In this document: positions 36,137 to 46,155 of the stretch, piece after piece | How positions within the stretch are numbered: the first letter of the stretch is position 1 | How the letters are laid out: each line of letters starts with the position of its first letter | Assembly: GCF_004519305.1 (NCBI RefSeq) | Contig: NZ_SOZA01000004.1 | Coordinates: 124,001-188,000, forward strand | Length of the DNA stretch: 64,000 nucleotides | Reading direction: 5' to 3' | From: Pseudomonas sp. RIT623 | GTDB lineage: Bacteria > Pseudomonadota > Gammaproteobacteria > Pseudomonadales > Pseudomonadaceae | Notes under the pieces: generated by a model | Database searches by the model: none | What the model was told of the DNA's origin: nothing | Seen by the model: the letters and a program-made list of their open reading frames with translations, nothing else | Position numbers and translations under genes: made by a program

Positions 36137-36423
36137 CAGGCTGTCCCCTTTTATTGAAGTTTGCCCGCGCCGAACCTTGTGCCGGCGCTTTGGGGCCAGC
36201 ATATGCCTGCCGCCCGAGGCGCCCCGATGCAAAAACGACAGGGGGTTTGCCGAAAGCGTCAAGGGCCGCCACGGCAGGCTCTGGCCCGCCTCGGGCAGAT
36301 GAGAGTAAGTCTCGTCTGCTGGTGCTGTAAGGCTTTGATGAACTTTTCGCCAGGGAGCTATCGCCAAGGCCGAGGCTGAGCGAGAATCCCAGCGGGTTCG
36401 TCAGCCTGATCAGGAGAAAACGG
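36137..36423. other. Divergent intergenic region upstream of the M19/dgcAB operon
   Basis: 287 bases holding the promoter of the minus-strand dgc operon and that of the plus-strand LprI-like gene, which has AGGAGAAA right before its start. I see no clear copy of the 21-bp GTCGC repeats found at cbcX and caiX, nor REPs. Confidence 0.4.
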
Positions 36424-36825
36424 ATGAAATCAATGGCATGGCTGGTCTTGTTGGCCCTGGCCGGCGGCGCCCACGCCGCCGAGGAAGACAGCACGCCCTG
36501 CGACAACGTCGAGACCGACCAGCAGGGCTACGCGTGCGCCGCCTACAACAAGCAGACCGCCGAGCGCGAGCTGAAGGCAGCCTACGACGACCTGATCCAG
36601 CGTATCCGCGACCAGTATGCCGATGACAGCGACAAGGCCGCGGCGCTGAGCGCCAAGATGGACGCGGCGGAAAAGCTTTGGGTGCAATTGCGCGATGCCG
36701 ACTGCAAGGTCGAGACCTATGCCGAAAAACCCGGCAGCAAGGCCTTCGAAGCGGCCTGGAACACCTGCTTGGCGCAGCGTAGCGATGAGCGCTCGGAGTA
36801 CTTGCAGTCGATCGGGCAGCAGTAA
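36424..36825 (+). CDS. Exported LprI-like (DUF1311) protein
   Basis: 133 residues with a signal peptide (1-18, AHA-AE). The mature protein has the DUF1311/lysozyme inhibitor LprI pattern: CAAYNKQTAERELKAAYDDL, a heptad-like helix, EKLWVQLRDADCKVE, and a final Cys in WNTCLAQRSDERSEYL, giving four conserved cysteines. It is probably periplasmic. The start is supported by an AGGAG five bases upstream. Lysozyme inhibition is a family suggestion only. Confidence 0.85.
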   Translation: MKSMAWLVLLALAGGAHAAEEDSTPCDNVETDQQGYACAAYNKQTAERELKAAYDDLIQRIRDQYADDSDKAAALSAKMDAAEKLWVQLRDADCKVETYAEKPGSKAFEAAWNTCLAQRSDERSEYLQSIGQQ

Positions 36826-36844
36826 GGCGTCACGCCAAATTCCC

Positions 36845-36928
36845 GTAGGAGCCAGCCTTGCTGGCGAACCAAGCGCCGTGGTGGATGGCACCGGCCATGC
36901 CGGTGTTCGCCGGCAAGCCGGCTCCTAC
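36845..36928. repeat. REP pair between LprI-like gene and metallophosphoesterase
   Basis: Two inverted REP units about 35 bases apart between converging genes. The spacer contains an imperfect hairpin of GGCACCGGCCATGCCGGTG type, as seen at several REP pairs here. Confidence 0.88.
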
Positions 36929-36939
36929 AGGGGAAGCAA

Positions 36940-38028
36940 TCAGGCCTCTGCCGATTTCAGCTCGACCACATGGGTCTTGCCGAAATGCCCGTCCATGCTC
37001 ACCTCGTCCACCAGCAACTGCTGCGCTGGCCAATCGAAGGTCAGGCGCAGGTAAGTACCTGCATTCAAGGCACCGGTCTTGAAGTTGGGCACACGACCAA
37101 AGCTGTCATGGTGCAAGCCAAGGTTCCAGTGGGTATGACCGGTGAACACCGCTGCCACGCCATGTTTCTCCAGCAACTTGGGAAACTCATGGTAACGGAT
37201 GCTCTTGTCCCGCCAGTCTTCGGACATGTGCATGTTGACGATCACCGTCTCGCCCTGGGCCTGAGCCTCCTCCAACTGCCGCTCCAGCCAGTCCAGCGAG
37301 CGGTTGATAACAAAATGGCGCTTGGGCTTGAATGACCAACCGCCCCCGGTGCTCCATTGCCGCTCATAGGTCGGTTCGTTGTTCAACTGGATGATACGCA
37401 CGCGCCCGACGGTCACCGAGTAGGACAGCGATCCCTCATGGGTGTCGTTTTCATAGCGGTAATCGAAGGCGTTGACCGGCCCCATGGCCTGGACCCAGGC
37501 AATCTGGTCGCAGACCGCATCGCGGGCGCAACCGTTGTTGCCGCAGTCATTCACATTGTTGTCGTAGTCATGGTTGCCCAATCCAGGCAGCATCAGCGGC
37601 CCGCCCACGCCAGCCGCCATCTTGCGGAACATCTTCTGCACCGCGCTGCGCTCGCCGCCATGGCCAAATTCGGTGATATCGCCATTGATCACCACCGGCA
37701 CATGGTAGGGCTCGGCACGCTCGCGGGCGATGGCCTGGTAGACCGGCTCGGTCTTGTGCCAGCCGGAGGAACCGATTTCCTCCTGGTACTCGTCGAAACG
37801 CTGGCTCATGTAGCGAAACGCCTGCGGGTCGGAGGCGATGATCATTTTCTGCCGGCCTTGAGGGTAATCCACCAGTCGGTTCCAGCCGGGCTGGTAATAA
37901 TCCCGGTAGGTGTCGGTCGTGGTGTCTTCGCAGCCCTGCACCGCCGCATTGGCATGCCCGGCTGCGAGCAGCGAAGCGAATGCCAAGGCCAAGCGCCAGG
38001 TCTTTGGGGTATGTGTTGCAGGAAACAT
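36940..38028 (-). CDS. Exported calcineurin-like metallophosphoesterase
   Basis: 362 residues with a signal peptide (about 1-28, GHANA). Metallophosphoesterase motifs are NGDITEFG, PGLGNHDYD, VNMHMSED and FTGHTHWNLGLH; the first motif (usually DxH) is not obvious and may be SDPQ. Several Cys (CGNNGCARDAVC) suggest disulfides, consistent with the periplasm. Substrate could be a phosphodiester or phosphonate-like compound; nothing in the sequence decides it. It sits alone, ending at a REP pair. Confidence 0.85.
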   Translation of the reverse strand: MFPATHTPKTWRLALAFASLLAAGHANAAVQGCEDTTTDTYRDYYQPGWNRLVDYPQGRQKMIIASDPQAFRYMSQRFDEYQEEIGSSGWHKTEPVYQAIARERAEPYHVPVVINGDITEFGHGGERSAVQKMFRKMAAGVGGPLMLPGLGNHDYDNNVNDCGNNGCARDAVCDQIAWVQAMGPVNAFDYRYENDTHEGSLSYSVTVGRVRIIQLNNEPTYERQWSTGGGWSFKPKRHFVINRSLDWLERQLEEAQAQGETVIVNMHMSEDWRDKSIRYHEFPKLLEKHGVAAVFTGHTHWNLGLHHDSFGRVPNFKTGALNAGTYLRLTFDWPAQQLLVDEVSMDGHFGKTHVVELKSAEA

Positions 38029-38104
38029 CTCGGCAATCCTTGTTCGTTCAATGGACTACCTACGCTAAAGGCGAATGCCTCCGACAATAATCGGGAAACA
38101 GATC

Positions 38105-39055
38105 CTACTCACGAGCAGCGCTCGCCTGACGATCCTGGCGCGGACAGCGCGCGAACCGTGCTCGATAGCAGCGGGTGAAATACGATGCAGACTCGAAGCC
38201 ACAGGCCAACGAAACCTCGAGCACGCTCATGTCGGTCTGGTGCAACAACTGCCGCGCCTTGTCCAGGCGCAGACGCAGGTAGAAACCCGTGGGGGTGTCG
38301 TCCAGGTGCAGGCGAAACAGCCGCTCCAACTGGCGCCGGGTCACCTGCACCGCATCGGCCAGTACCTGGGTGTTGAGCGGCTGCTCGGTGTTGCGCTCCA
38401 TCTCGCCGATCACCTTCACCAGCTTCTTGTTGCTGATCCGGTAACGGCTGGCGATCTGCATGCGCTGATGGTCCTGGCGCGGGCGAATACGGCCGAGCAC
38501 GAACTGCTCGGACACCTGTACCGCCAGCTCGCTGCCATGGGCCTGGGCGATCAGGTCGAGCATCAGGTCGATCGAGGCGGTGCCGCCGGCGCAGGTGATG
38601 CGTCGGCGGTCGATCTCGAACAGCTCCTGGGTCACCTGCAGACGTGGATAGCGCTCCTTGAACGCATCCAGCGCCTCCCAGTGCAAGGTCGCGCGGTAAC
38701 CGTCGAGCAGGCCGGCCTCTGCCAGCACTACCGGGCCGGTATCGATACCGCCCAGGGTCACCCCTTCATGGTCGAGCCGGCGCAGCGCCTGCTGCAAGCG
38801 CGGCCCATAGCAGGCCAGCGGCTCGAAGCCGGCGACGATCAGCAGCACCCTGCCCGACTCGCCGCTGCCCAGCGCAGCATCGGCGTTCACCGACATGCCG
38901 TTGCTGGCCAATACCGCGCCGCCATCCAGGCTCAATACCCGCCAGCGGTACGAAGGGCCCTTGAAACGGTTGGCCACCCGCAGCGGCTCCAGGGCGCTGA
39001 TGAAACCCATTGCCGAAAAGCCGGGCAACAGCAGGAAATGAATCAATTGCGCCAT
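38105..39055 (-). CDS. cdhR: CdhR, GlxA-type AraC regulator of carnitine catabolism
   Basis: 316-residue transcription factor with an N-terminal DJ-1/PfpI-like domain (about 1-185) and a C-terminal AraC double helix-turn-helix (about 215-305: VTRRQLERLFRLHL and SVLEVSLACGFESASYFTRCYR). It is divergent from caiX-cdhCAB, as CdhR is in P. aeruginosa, where it activates carnitine dehydrogenase. The start MAQLIHFLLLPG at 39055 is the conserved N-terminus; the longer frame adds 72 unsupported residues. Confidence 0.9.
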   Translation of the reverse strand: MAQLIHFLLLPGFSAMGFISALEPLRVANRFKGPSYRWRVLSLDGGAVLASNGMSVNADAALGSGESGRVLLIVAGFEPLACYGPRLQQALRRLDHEGVTLGGIDTGPVVLAEAGLLDGYRATLHWEALDAFKERYPRLQVTQELFEIDRRRITCAGGTASIDLMLDLIAQAHGSELAVQVSEQFVLGRIRPRQDHQRMQIASRYRISNKKLVKVIGEMERNTEQPLNTQVLADAVQVTRRQLERLFRLHLDDTPTGFYLRLRLDKARQLLHQTDMSVLEVSLACGFESASYFTRCYRARFARCPRQDRQASAARE

Positions 39056-39077
39056 TGCATGCTCCACGGCTGAAGAG

Positions 39078-39105
39078 GGTCGCCTGCGTACAAGTGTTGG
39101 TCGCC
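39078..39105. promoter_or_regulatory. Candidate CdhR/GbdR operator: direct repeats at 21 bp
   Basis: Two perfect GGTCGCC repeats at 39078-39084 and 39099-39105, exactly 21 bases apart, in the 158-base cdhR/caiX divergent region. AraC-family proteins commonly bind such direct half-sites two helical turns apart. The GTCGC core is the complement of the GCGAC core upstream of cbcX. Confidence 0.5.
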
Positions 39106-39213
39106 AGGGTGCGATTTTCCACCCTGATGGCAGCGTAGCGTGTTCACACGGTGCAACTGTTTGAAAAACGCACCGACCCACAATAAAAAACGCCCTGCCG
39201 ATGGAGAGCCACC

Positions 39214-40158
39214 ATGCATCGCTTGATCCGCCGCAGCCTGACCACCCTCGCCCTGACCAGCATCGCTGCAACCCCGCTTTTCGCCGCCGAGCCTGCGGCC
39301 TGCAAAAATGTGCGCCTGGGCGTGGTCAACTGGACCGACGTCATTGCCACCAGCGCCATGGCCCAGGTGCTGCTCGACGGCCTGGGCTACCAGACCAAGC
39401 AGACCAGCGCCTCGCAACAGATCATCTTCGCTGGTATCCGCGACAAGCGCCTGGACCTGTTCCTTGGGTACTGGAACCCGATCATGACCCAGACCATCAC
39501 CCCGTTCGTCGAGGCCAAGCAGGTCAAGGTCCTCGACAAGCCCAGCCTGGAAGACGCCCGCGCCACCCTGGCGGTGCCGAAGTACCTGGCCGACAAGGGC
39601 CTGAAGAACTTCGCCGATATCCATAGGTTCGCCAAGGAGCTGGGCAGCAAGATCTATGGCATCGAACCCGGCTCCGGCGCCAACACCCAGATCAAGGCGA
39701 TGATCGCCAAGAACCAGTTCGGCCTGGGCAAGTTCCAGCTGGTCGAATCCAGCGAGGCCGGCATGCTCGCCGCGGTGGATCGCGCGGTGCGGCGCCAGGA
39801 AGCGGTGGTGTTCTTCGGTTGGACGCCGCACCCAATGAACGTGAACATCGACATGGTCTACCTGGGCGACAGTCAGGACGCCCTCGGCCCGGACGAAGGC
39901 CGCGCCACGGTGTGGACCGTGACCGCGCCGGACTACGCCCAGCGCTGCCCCAATGCCAGCCGCCTGCTGGCCAACCTGAATTTCAGCGCCGAAGACGAGA
40001 GCCGGATGATGCAGCCGCTGCTCGATCACAAGGATGCCCTGGAGTCCGCCCGCCAGTGGCTCAAGGACCACCCCGAGGACCAGGCGCGCTGGCTTGAAGG
40101 GGTTACGACCTTCGACGGCAAGCCAGCCGCGGACAACCTCAAGCTCACCGCCAACTGA
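39214..40158 (+). CDS. caiX: CaiX carnitine-binding periplasmic protein
   Basis: 314-residue substrate-binding protein of the OpuAC/ProX-like quaternary amine family, with a signal peptide (about 1-24, LFAAE). Conserved segments such as [29 protein letters not shown] and [15 protein letters not shown] provide the aromatic binding cage. In P. aeruginosa CaiX delivers carnitine to the CbcWV core transporter, whose genes lie 8 kb away. It is orphaned from a permease and leads the cdhCAB genes. Confidence 0.92.
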   Translation: MHRLIRRSLTTLALTSIAATPLFAAEPAACKNVRLGVVNWTDVIATSAMAQVLLDGLGYQTKQTSASQQIIFAGIRDKRLDLFLGYWNPIMTQTITPFVEAKQVKVLDKPSLEDARATLAVPKYLADKGLKNFADIHRFAKELGSKIYGIEPGSGANTQIKAMIAKNQFGLGKFQLVESSEAGMLAAVDRAVRRQEAVVFFGWTPHPMNVNIDMVYLGDSQDALGPDEGRATVWTVTAPDYAQRCPNASRLLANLNFSAEDESRMMQPLLDHKDALESARQWLKDHPEDQARWLEGVTTFDGKPAADNLKLTAN

Positions 40159-40214
40159 CAGGTCTACCCGCTCCTACAAAAATCTATCGCCCAAATCATT
40201 ACCAGGAACCCGCC

Positions 40215-41099
40215 ATGAACCATGACGTCATCATCACCTGCGCCCTCACCGGCGCCGGCGACACCGTAGCCAAGAGCCACCTGGTCCCGGTCACCCCGAA
40301 ACAGATCGCCGAATCCGCCGTCGAAGCCGCCAAGGCCGGCGCCACCGTGGTCCACTGCCACGTCCGTGACCCAGAAACCGGCCGTTTCAGCCGCGACGTC
40401 AAGCTCTACCGCGAAGTGATGGAGCGCATCCGCGAGGCCGACGTCGACATCATCGTCAACCTCACCGCCGGCATGGGTGGCGACTTGGAGATCGGCCCCG
40501 GCGAAACCCCCATGGAGTTCGGCGCCGGCACCGACCTGATCGGCCCGCTGGAGCGCCTGGCCCATGTCGAAGCGCTGCTGCCGGAGATCTGCACCCTGGA
40601 CTGTGGCACCCTCAACTTCGGCGACGGCAACGCCATCTATGTCTCCACCCCGGCGCAGCTGCGTGCCGGCGCCAAGCGCATCACCGAACTGGGCGTGAAG
40701 GCGGAGCTGGAGATCTTCGACACCGGCCACCTGTGGTTCGCCAAGCAGATGATCAACGAAGGCCTGCTCGAAGACCCACTGTTCCAGCTGTGCCTGGGCA
40801 TCCCGTGGGGCGCCCCGGCCGACACCACCACCATGAAGGCCATGGTCGACAACCTGCCAGCCAACGTCACCTGGGCCGGCTTCGGCATCGGCCGCATGCA
40901 GATGCCCATGGCCGCCCAGGCGGTGCTGCTCGGTGGCAACGTGCGGGTGGGGCTGGAAGACAACCTCTACCTGGACCGCGGCGTGCTGGCCAGCAACGGC
41001 CAGCTGGTCGAACGCGCCGCCGAGATCATCACCCGCATGGGTGGTCGCGTGCTCAGCCCGGCACAAGGCCGGGAAAAAATGAATCTCAAGCGCCGCTAA
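40215..41099 (+). CDS. cdhC: 3-dehydrocarnitine:acetyl-CoA cleavage enzyme (BKACE family)
   Basis: 294-residue TIM-barrel enzyme of the beta-keto acid cleavage (BKACE) family. It cleaves dehydrocarnitine with acetyl-CoA to acetoacetate and betainyl-CoA. Zinc ligands are seen in VHCHVRD (His near 46 and 48), and the barrel shows [23 protein letters not shown] and [13 protein letters not shown] segments typical of the family. It follows caiX by 56 bases and precedes cdhA. Confidence 0.93.
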   Translation: MNHDVIITCALTGAGDTVAKSHLVPVTPKQIAESAVEAAKAGATVVHCHVRDPETGRFSRDVKLYREVMERIREADVDIIVNLTAGMGGDLEIGPGETPMEFGAGTDLIGPLERLAHVEALLPEICTLDCGTLNFGDGNAIYVSTPAQLRAGAKRITELGVKAELEIFDTGHLWFAKQMINEGLLEDPLFQLCLGIPWGAPADTTTMKAMVDNLPANVTWAGFGIGRMQMPMAAQAVLLGGNVRVGLEDNLYLDRGVLASNGQLVERAAEIITRMGGRVLSPAQGREKMNLKRR

Positions 41100-41104
41100 C
41101 CCCT

Positions 41105-41128
41105 GTAGGAGCCGGCAAAGCCTGCGAA
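41105..41128 (+). repeat. Single degenerate REP between cdhC and cdhA
   Basis: A lone REP-like unit (GTAGGAGCCGGCAAAGCCTG-CGAA) next to a small ACCGGCAAAGCCGGT hairpin. No inverted partner is seen. Confidence 0.7.
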
Positions 41129-41181
41129 CACCGGCAAAGCCGGTGCCAGCCACCGCCCAATCAGATGCCCTGGAGTTCGAC

Positions 41182-42147
41182 ATGCCTTTCATCACCGAGA
41201 TCAAGACCTTCGCCGCCCTGGGTAGCGGCGTGATCGGCAGCGGCTGGGTCGCTCGCGCCCTGGCCCACGGCCTGGACGTGATCGCCTGGGACCCGGCGCC
41301 CGGCGCCGAAGCAGCCCTGCGCAAACGCATCGCCAACGCCTGGCCAGCCCTGCAGAAACAGGGCCTGGCGCCCGGCGCCGCGCAGCAGCGCCTGACCTTC
41401 GTCGCCACCATCGAGGAGTGCGTGCGCGACGCCGATTTCATCCAGGAAAGCGCACCCGAACGCCTGGACCTCAAGCTCGACCTGCACGCGAAGATAAGCG
41501 CCGCGGCCAAGCCCAACGCCATCATCGGCTCCAGTACCTCGGGCCTGTTGCCCAGCGAGTTCTACGAGTCGGCCACCCACCCCGAGCGCTGCGTGGTCGG
41601 CCACCCGTTCAACCCGGTTTACCTGCTGCCGCTGGTGGAGATCGTCGGCGGTAATCGCACCGCCCCAGACGCCATCGAAGCGGCGAAAGCCATCTACACC
41701 GCCCTGGGCATGCGCCCGCTGCATGTGCGCAAGGAAGTTCCCGGCTTCATTGCCGACCGCTTGCTCGAAGCGCTCTGGCGCGAGGCCCTGCACCTGGTCA
41801 ACGACGGGGTCGCGAGCACCGGCGAGATCGACGATGCAATCCGCTTCGGCGCAGGCTTGCGCTGGTCGTTCATGGGCACCTTCCTCACCTACACCCTGGC
41901 CGGCGGCGACGCCGGCATGCGTCACTTCATGGCCCAGTTCGGCCCAGCGCTGAAGCTACCCTGGACCTACCTGCCGGCGCCGGAGCTGACCGACAAGCTG
42001 ATCGACGATGTGGTCGAAGGAACCGCCGGGCAACTGGGCGAGCGCAGCATCGCCGCGCTGGAGCGCTATCGTGACGACACCCTGCTGGCGGTGCTGGAGG
42101 CGGTACGCGCCAGCAAGGCCAGCCATGGCATGGCCTTCGGCGACTAA
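41182..42147 (+). CDS. cdhA: L-carnitine dehydrogenase
   Basis: 321-residue NAD-dependent enzyme of the 3-hydroxyacyl-CoA dehydrogenase superfamily that oxidises carnitine to dehydrocarnitine. The Rossmann motif GSGVIGSGW starts at residue 14, and the substrate domain holds [20 protein letters not shown] with its catalytic His. The start [10 protein letters not shown] at 41182 has GGAG upstream and fits CdhA; a longer frame adds 13 residues. It lies 11 bases before cdhB. Confidence 0.93.
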   Translation: MPFITEIKTFAALGSGVIGSGWVARALAHGLDVIAWDPAPGAEAALRKRIANAWPALQKQGLAPGAAQQRLTFVATIEECVRDADFIQESAPERLDLKLDLHAKISAAAKPNAIIGSSTSGLLPSEFYESATHPERCVVGHPFNPVYLLPLVEIVGGNRTAPDAIEAAKAIYTALGMRPLHVRKEVPGFIADRLLEALWREALHLVNDGVASTGEIDDAIRFGAGLRWSFMGTFLTYTLAGGDAGMRHFMAQFGPALKLPWTYLPAPELTDKLIDDVVEGTAGQLGERSIAALERYRDDTLLAVLEAVRASKASHGMAFGD

Positions 42148-42158
42148 AGGAGACGACG

Positions 42159-42638
42159 ATGCCCGCACTGATCACCTACCGCACCCGGGTGCTGCCGGAC
42201 TGGGTCGACTACAACGGCCACCTGCGCGACGCCTACTACCTGCTGATCTTCAGCTACGCCACCGATGCGCTGATGGAGCGCATCGGCCTGGATGCCGATG
42301 CGCGAGGCCAGAGCGGGCATTCGCTGTTCACCCTGGAGGCGCATATCAACTACCTGCACGAGGTGAAGCTCGATACCGAGGCATGGGTGCAGACGCAGAT
42401 CATCGGCTTCGACAAGAAGCGCCTGCACCTGTACCACAGCCTGCACCGGGAGGGGTTCGACGAGGCATTGGCGGCCAGTGAACAGATGCTGCTGCATGTG
42501 GACCTGGCGGGGCCGCGGTCGGCGCCGTTCGGGGAAAGCAGTGTGCAATTGCTGCAGGCATTGGCGCAGGATCAGCGTGATCTGCCAGCCCCTCAATTCA
42601 TCGGGCGCACCTTGCAGCTGCCTGAACACCCCAGGTAA
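42159..42638 (+). CDS. cdhB: Betainyl-CoA thioesterase
   Basis: 159-residue hot-dog-fold thioesterase that releases glycine betaine from betainyl-CoA. The catalytic Asp is in LPDWVDYNGHLRDAYYL near residue 14-18. The start has an AGGAGACG ribosome site. It completes carnitine-to-betaine conversion after CdhA and CdhC. Confidence 0.9.
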   Translation: MPALITYRTRVLPDWVDYNGHLRDAYYLLIFSYATDALMERIGLDADARGQSGHSLFTLEAHINYLHEVKLDTEAWVQTQIIGFDKKRLHLYHSLHREGFDEALAASEQMLLHVDLAGPRSAPFGESSVQLLQALAQDQRDLPAPQFIGRTLQLPEHPR

Positions 42639-42672
42639 GTGTAGGAACCAGCCGCTTCCCCCCCACAAAAAA

Positions 42673-42706
42673 CAACCCCGGAAAGCCGTGAGCATCCGGG
42701 GCCAAG
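42673..42706 (-). terminator. Possible terminator-like hairpin after cdhB
   Basis: An inverted repeat of CCCCGG and CCGGGG flanks about 14 bases and is followed on the minus strand by TTGTTTTTTG. No minus-strand gene ends right here except gbdR, about 570 bases upstream, so its role is uncertain. Confidence 0.3.
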
Positions 42707-42913
42707 AGCGAGCAACATCCACTGGGCGCGCAGGAGGGTGACCAAACCCTCGGTGCCGTGAATGACCTCAGTGTGCGGCCTTCCCCACCTGTCGATTTAG
42801 CCGTAAACGACCTGTTCTTAGCCAAAGCGGCCATCGTGACAATCTGCCCTTGCCGGTCTGTCCCTGGCGGTCACAGAATCGGTCGCAAACAACACAAGCG
42901 AAGGACAACAGCC

Positions 42914-43171
42914 ATGATGCATGCAGATCTGATCGACCAGGACGACCTGCTGGGCCAATTGCGCTCGCGGGGTTTCGATATTCCAGCCGGCGCCAGTGCC
43001 GAGCAGGCCTGCGAGGTGGTGGTGCGGGGTCTGACCGAGCCCAACGCGCGGGCACTCAAGGGCATGGTGGAGCAGATGTACACCGGTAGCGCGACGATCC
43101 TGCCGGCGGTGCGCCAGGCCATCGACAAGCAGTTGCTGCCGGCACTGGCGCAGTTCAACAGGCGCGCCTGA
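42914..43171 (+). CDS. Small protein of unknown function
   Basis: 85 residues starting MMHADLIDQDDLLGQL. The start is chosen at 42914 because an AAGGA ribosome site precedes it and the upstream extension is basic and unlike a protein; 42917 is an alternative. The protein is soluble and mostly helical, with no signal peptide or membrane segment. I do not recognise a family. It stands alone between cdhB and the convergent gbdR. Confidence 0.65.
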   Translation: MMHADLIDQDDLLGQLRSRGFDIPAGASAEQACEVVVRGLTEPNARALKGMVEQMYTGSATILPAVRQAIDKQLLPALAQFNRRA

Positions 43172-43193
43172 GCTTTCGTCCCTCTTGATCCTT

Positions 43194-43276
43194 TTCGCCG
43201 GCAAGGCCGGCTCCTACAGTTGCCCGGTCGGTTTAAAGGGCGGCGCATACCTGTAGGAGCCGGCCTTGCCGGCGAA
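43194..43276. repeat. REP pair between small gene and gbdR
   Basis: Two inverted REP units of the GCCGGCCTTGCCGGC variant between converging genes. The right one ends six bases before the gbdR stop codon. Confidence 0.9.
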
Positions 43277-43281
43277 TGGAC

Positions 43282-44388
43282 CTAAAGCCTTACGCTGGCA
43301 AAGGTCGACTCGTTGCGCGCCTGGCTCAGCGCCGCCATCGGCCCGCTGTGCGGCGACAAGGCCATGGCCTGGGGAATCGGCATCATCGCCACTTGCTGGG
43401 TGGTGTTCGAGCCCACCCGCTCATCACGTGGCGGAATGCCGAAGTACTCGCGGTAGCACTTGGAGAAGTGCGGCGTGGAGACGAACCCGCACACCGACGC
43501 CACCTCGATGATCGACATCGGCGTCTGCTTGAGCAGTTGCCGCGCGCGGATCAGGCGCAGCTTCAGGTAATAGCGCGACGGCGAGCAGTGCAGGTACTTC
43601 TGGAACAGGCGCTCGAGCTGGCGCCGCGACACCGACACGTACACCGCCAGTTCGTCCAGGTCGATCGGCTCTTCCAGGTTGGCCTCCATCAACGCGACGA
43701 TTTCCTGCAACTTCGGCTGGTTGGTGCCGAGCATGTGCTTGAGCGGCACGCGCTGGTGGTCCTGCTCGTTGCGGATGCGTTCGTAGACGAACATCTCGGA
43801 GATCGCCGCCGACAGCTCGCGGCCATGATCACGGCTGATCAGGTGCAGCATCATGTCCAGCGGCGCGGTGCCGCCGGAGCTGGTGAAGCGGTTGCGGTCG
43901 AGGGTGAACAGGCGGGTGCTCATATTCACCCGCGGGTAGGCTTCCTGCATCGCCGCCAGGCATTCCCAGTGCACGCTGCAATCGAAGCCGTCGAGCAACC
44001 CGGCACAGGCCAGCGCCCAGCTGCCGGTGCACACCGCGCCCAGGCGGCGCGACTGGCGAGCCTGGGCTTGCAGCCAGGTGACATGCTCGCGGGTGACGGT
44101 GCGCTGGATGCCAACGCCGCCACAGACGATCACCGTGTCGATCGGCGGGGCGCTGTGCATGGCGGCGTCAGGGGTGATCTGCAAGCCGTCGCTGGCCCAG
44201 ACCTGGCCACCGTCGACGGTCAAGGTATGCCAGCGGTACAGCTCGCGGCCGGACAGCTGGTTGGCCATGCGCAGCGGCTCGACCGCCGAGGCCAGGGAAA
44301 TCAGGGTGAAGTTGTCCAGCAGGAGAAAGCCGATGGACTGGGGTGCTGTGCGGTTCTGGGCTGGGTTCCCGGAGGTGTACGACGTCAT
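43282..44388 (-). CDS. gbdR: GbdR, GlxA-type AraC activator of betaine catabolism
   Basis: 368-residue regulator with an N-terminal DJ-1/PfpI-like domain (about 18-200) and a C-terminal AraC domain (about 230-330: VSRRQLERLFQKYL and SIIEVASVCGFVSTPHFSKCYREYFG). In P. aeruginosa GbdR senses glycine betaine and dimethylglycine and activates gbcA, gbcB, dgcAB, sox, cbcXWV and choline genes. It lies between the carnitine cluster and sdaB. A tail of about 45 residues follows the DNA-binding domain. Confidence 0.94.
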   Translation of the reverse strand: MTSYTSGNPAQNRTAPQSIGFLLLDNFTLISLASAVEPLRMANQLSGRELYRWHTLTVDGGQVWASDGLQITPDAAMHSAPPIDTVIVCGGVGIQRTVTREHVTWLQAQARQSRRLGAVCTGSWALACAGLLDGFDCSVHWECLAAMQEAYPRVNMSTRLFTLDRNRFTSSGGTAPLDMMLHLISRDHGRELSAAISEMFVYERIRNEQDHQRVPLKHMLGTNQPKLQEIVALMEANLEEPIDLDELAVYVSVSRRQLERLFQKYLHCSPSRYYLKLRLIRARQLLKQTPMSIIEVASVCGFVSTPHFSKCYREYFGIPPRDERVGSNTTQQVAMMPIPQAMALSPHSGPMAALSQARNESTFASVRL

Positions 44389-44778
44389 CGCGATTTCTCC
44401 TCACACAATGCAGGGTGTGCTTCAGGCGAGCACGGGTTTCTTGTTAGCGCCCCCGTTCGGATGCAAGGGCTTTGTCAATCTCGACGCAAACGCCGTGCCT
44501 GAAATTGAACGGTCATCCAAAAAAACCCAAAAACGACCTCATCCTGTTGCCGCCAGAGCCTTTTTCATCGAGTGGGTATTGCCACGCAAAACAGCGCACC
44601 AGCGCCTCTGCGTTTTGCTGCTGAGCAGTTCGGTAGCACTTATGGGAAGGTTGCCCAGAAGCGACAGACTTGAGTGTCACCGACAACGACGCTACTGGTA
44701 ACGACAGCCGACGGTCGGTCAGCGGCACCGCTGCGCCAGAATGTGGCGCAACGGTCACGATTGGGCCAGAACGGCGCA
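44389..44778. other. Intergenic region between sdaB and gbdR (both minus strand)
   Basis: 390 bases upstream of gbdR, which is preceded by a GAGGAGAAA-type ribosome site. It holds the gbdR promoter and leader. Several CGAC tetramers cluster at 44661-44705, but they do not show the 21-base spacing seen at cbcX. No ORF, REP or clear terminator is seen. Confidence 0.45.
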
Positions 44779-46155
44779 TCAACACTCGATGACGCTGACC
44801 GCCAGGCCGCCGCGGGAGGTCTCTTTGTACTTGTCGTGCATGTCGGCGCCGGTGTCGCGCATGGTGCGGATCACCTGGTCGAGGGAGATGAAGTGCTCGC
44901 CGTCGCCACGCAGGGCCATCTGCACGGCGTTGATCGCCTTCACCGCGGCGATGGCGTTGCGCTCGATGCACGGCACCTGCACCAGCCCGCCGACCGGGTC
45001 GCAGGTGAGGCCAAGATTGTGCTCCAGGGCAATCTCGGCGGCGTTCTCCAGTTGCGCCGGGGTAGCCCCGAGCACCTGGGCCAGGCCGGCGGCGGCCATG
45101 GCGCAGGCCGAACCGACCTCGCCCTGGCAGCCGACCTCGGCGCCGGAGATCGAGGCGTTCTTCTTGCACAAGATGCCCACCGCCGCCGCGCCAAGAAAGA
45201 AGTCCACCACGTTGGACTCGTCCACCGCATCGGAAAAGCGCATGTAGTAATGCAGCACCGCCGGGATGATCCCGGCCGCGCCATTGGTGGGCGCGGTGAC
45301 CATGCGCCCACCGGCGGCGTTTTCCTCGTTGACCGCCAGGGCGAACAGGTTGACCCACTCCATGGCGCTCATGGTCGAGCCGATCACGTTGGGCTTGCCC
45401 AGCTCTTGCAGGCTGCGGTGCAGGCGGGCGGCGCGGCGCCGCACATTGAGCCCGCCGGGCAGGATGCCTTCGTGCTTGAGGCCGTTGTTCACGCATTCCT
45501 GCATGGCCTGCCACAGCTTGAGCAAACCGGCGCGGATCTCGTCTTCGCTGCGCCAGACCTTTTCGTTGGCCAGCATCAATTGCGACACGCTCAGGTCGTT
45601 TTGCCTGCACAAGCGCAGTAGTTCGGCGGCGCTGTTGAAATCGTAGGGCAGCACGGTCTGGTCGGCATCCAGCACGCCGCTGGCGGCCTGGGCGGCATCG
45701 ACGACGAAGCCGCCGCCCACCGAATAGTAGGTGTCGCGGTGCAATTCGCCGCCCTGGCCTTGGGCGATCAGGGTCATGGCGTTGGGGTGATACGGCAGGT
45801 TCTCGTCCAACAGCAGCATGTCGCGGGCCCAGACAAAGTCGATGGGCAGGCGGTTGTCGAGCTTGAGCACGTTGGTTTCGCGCAGGTCGGCGATACGTGG
45901 GGTGATCTGCGCCGGGTCGATGGCGTCGGGCCACTCGCCCATCAGGCCCATGATCGTGGCGCTGTCGGTGCCATGGCCGACGCCGGTGGCCGACAGCGAG
46001 CCATACAGCCGCACCTCGATGCGCCGCACCTGCTCCAGCTCGCCGCGTTGGCGCAGCCCCTGGACGAACAGCGCGCCGGCGCGCATGGGGCCGACGGTGT
46101 GCGAGCTGGAAGGCCCGACACCGATCTTGAACAGGTCGAACACGCTGATGGCCAT
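44779..46155 (-). CDS. sdaB: L-serine ammonia-lyase (iron-sulfur type)
   Basis: 458-residue single-chain L-serine dehydratase that makes pyruvate and ammonia with an oxygen-sensitive 4Fe-4S cluster. The N-terminal [16 protein letters not shown] and the C-terminal [15 protein letters not shown] and [19 protein letters not shown] cysteine blocks match the family. In this locus it disposes of the serine made by GlyA at the end of the betaine route. It is probably co-regulated with its neighbours by GbdR. Confidence 0.94.
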   Translation of the reverse strand: MAISVFDLFKIGVGPSSSHTVGPMRAGALFVQGLRQRGELEQVRRIEVRLYGSLSATGVGHGTDSATIMGLMGEWPDAIDPAQITPRIADLRETNVLKLDNRLPIDFVWARDMLLLDENLPYHPNAMTLIAQGQGGELHRDTYYSVGGGFVVDAAQAASGVLDADQTVLPYDFNSAAELLRLCRQNDLSVSQLMLANEKVWRSEDEIRAGLLKLWQAMQECVNNGLKHEGILPGGLNVRRRAARLHRSLQELGKPNVIGSTMSAMEWVNLFALAVNEENAAGGRMVTAPTNGAAGIIPAVLHYYMRFSDAVDESNVVDFFLGAAAVGILCKKNASISGAEVGCQGEVGSACAMAAAGLAQVLGATPAQLENAAEIALEHNLGLTCDPVGGLVQVPCIERNAIAAVKAINAVQMALRGDGEHFISLDQVIRTMRDTGADMHDKYKETSRGGLAVSVIEC

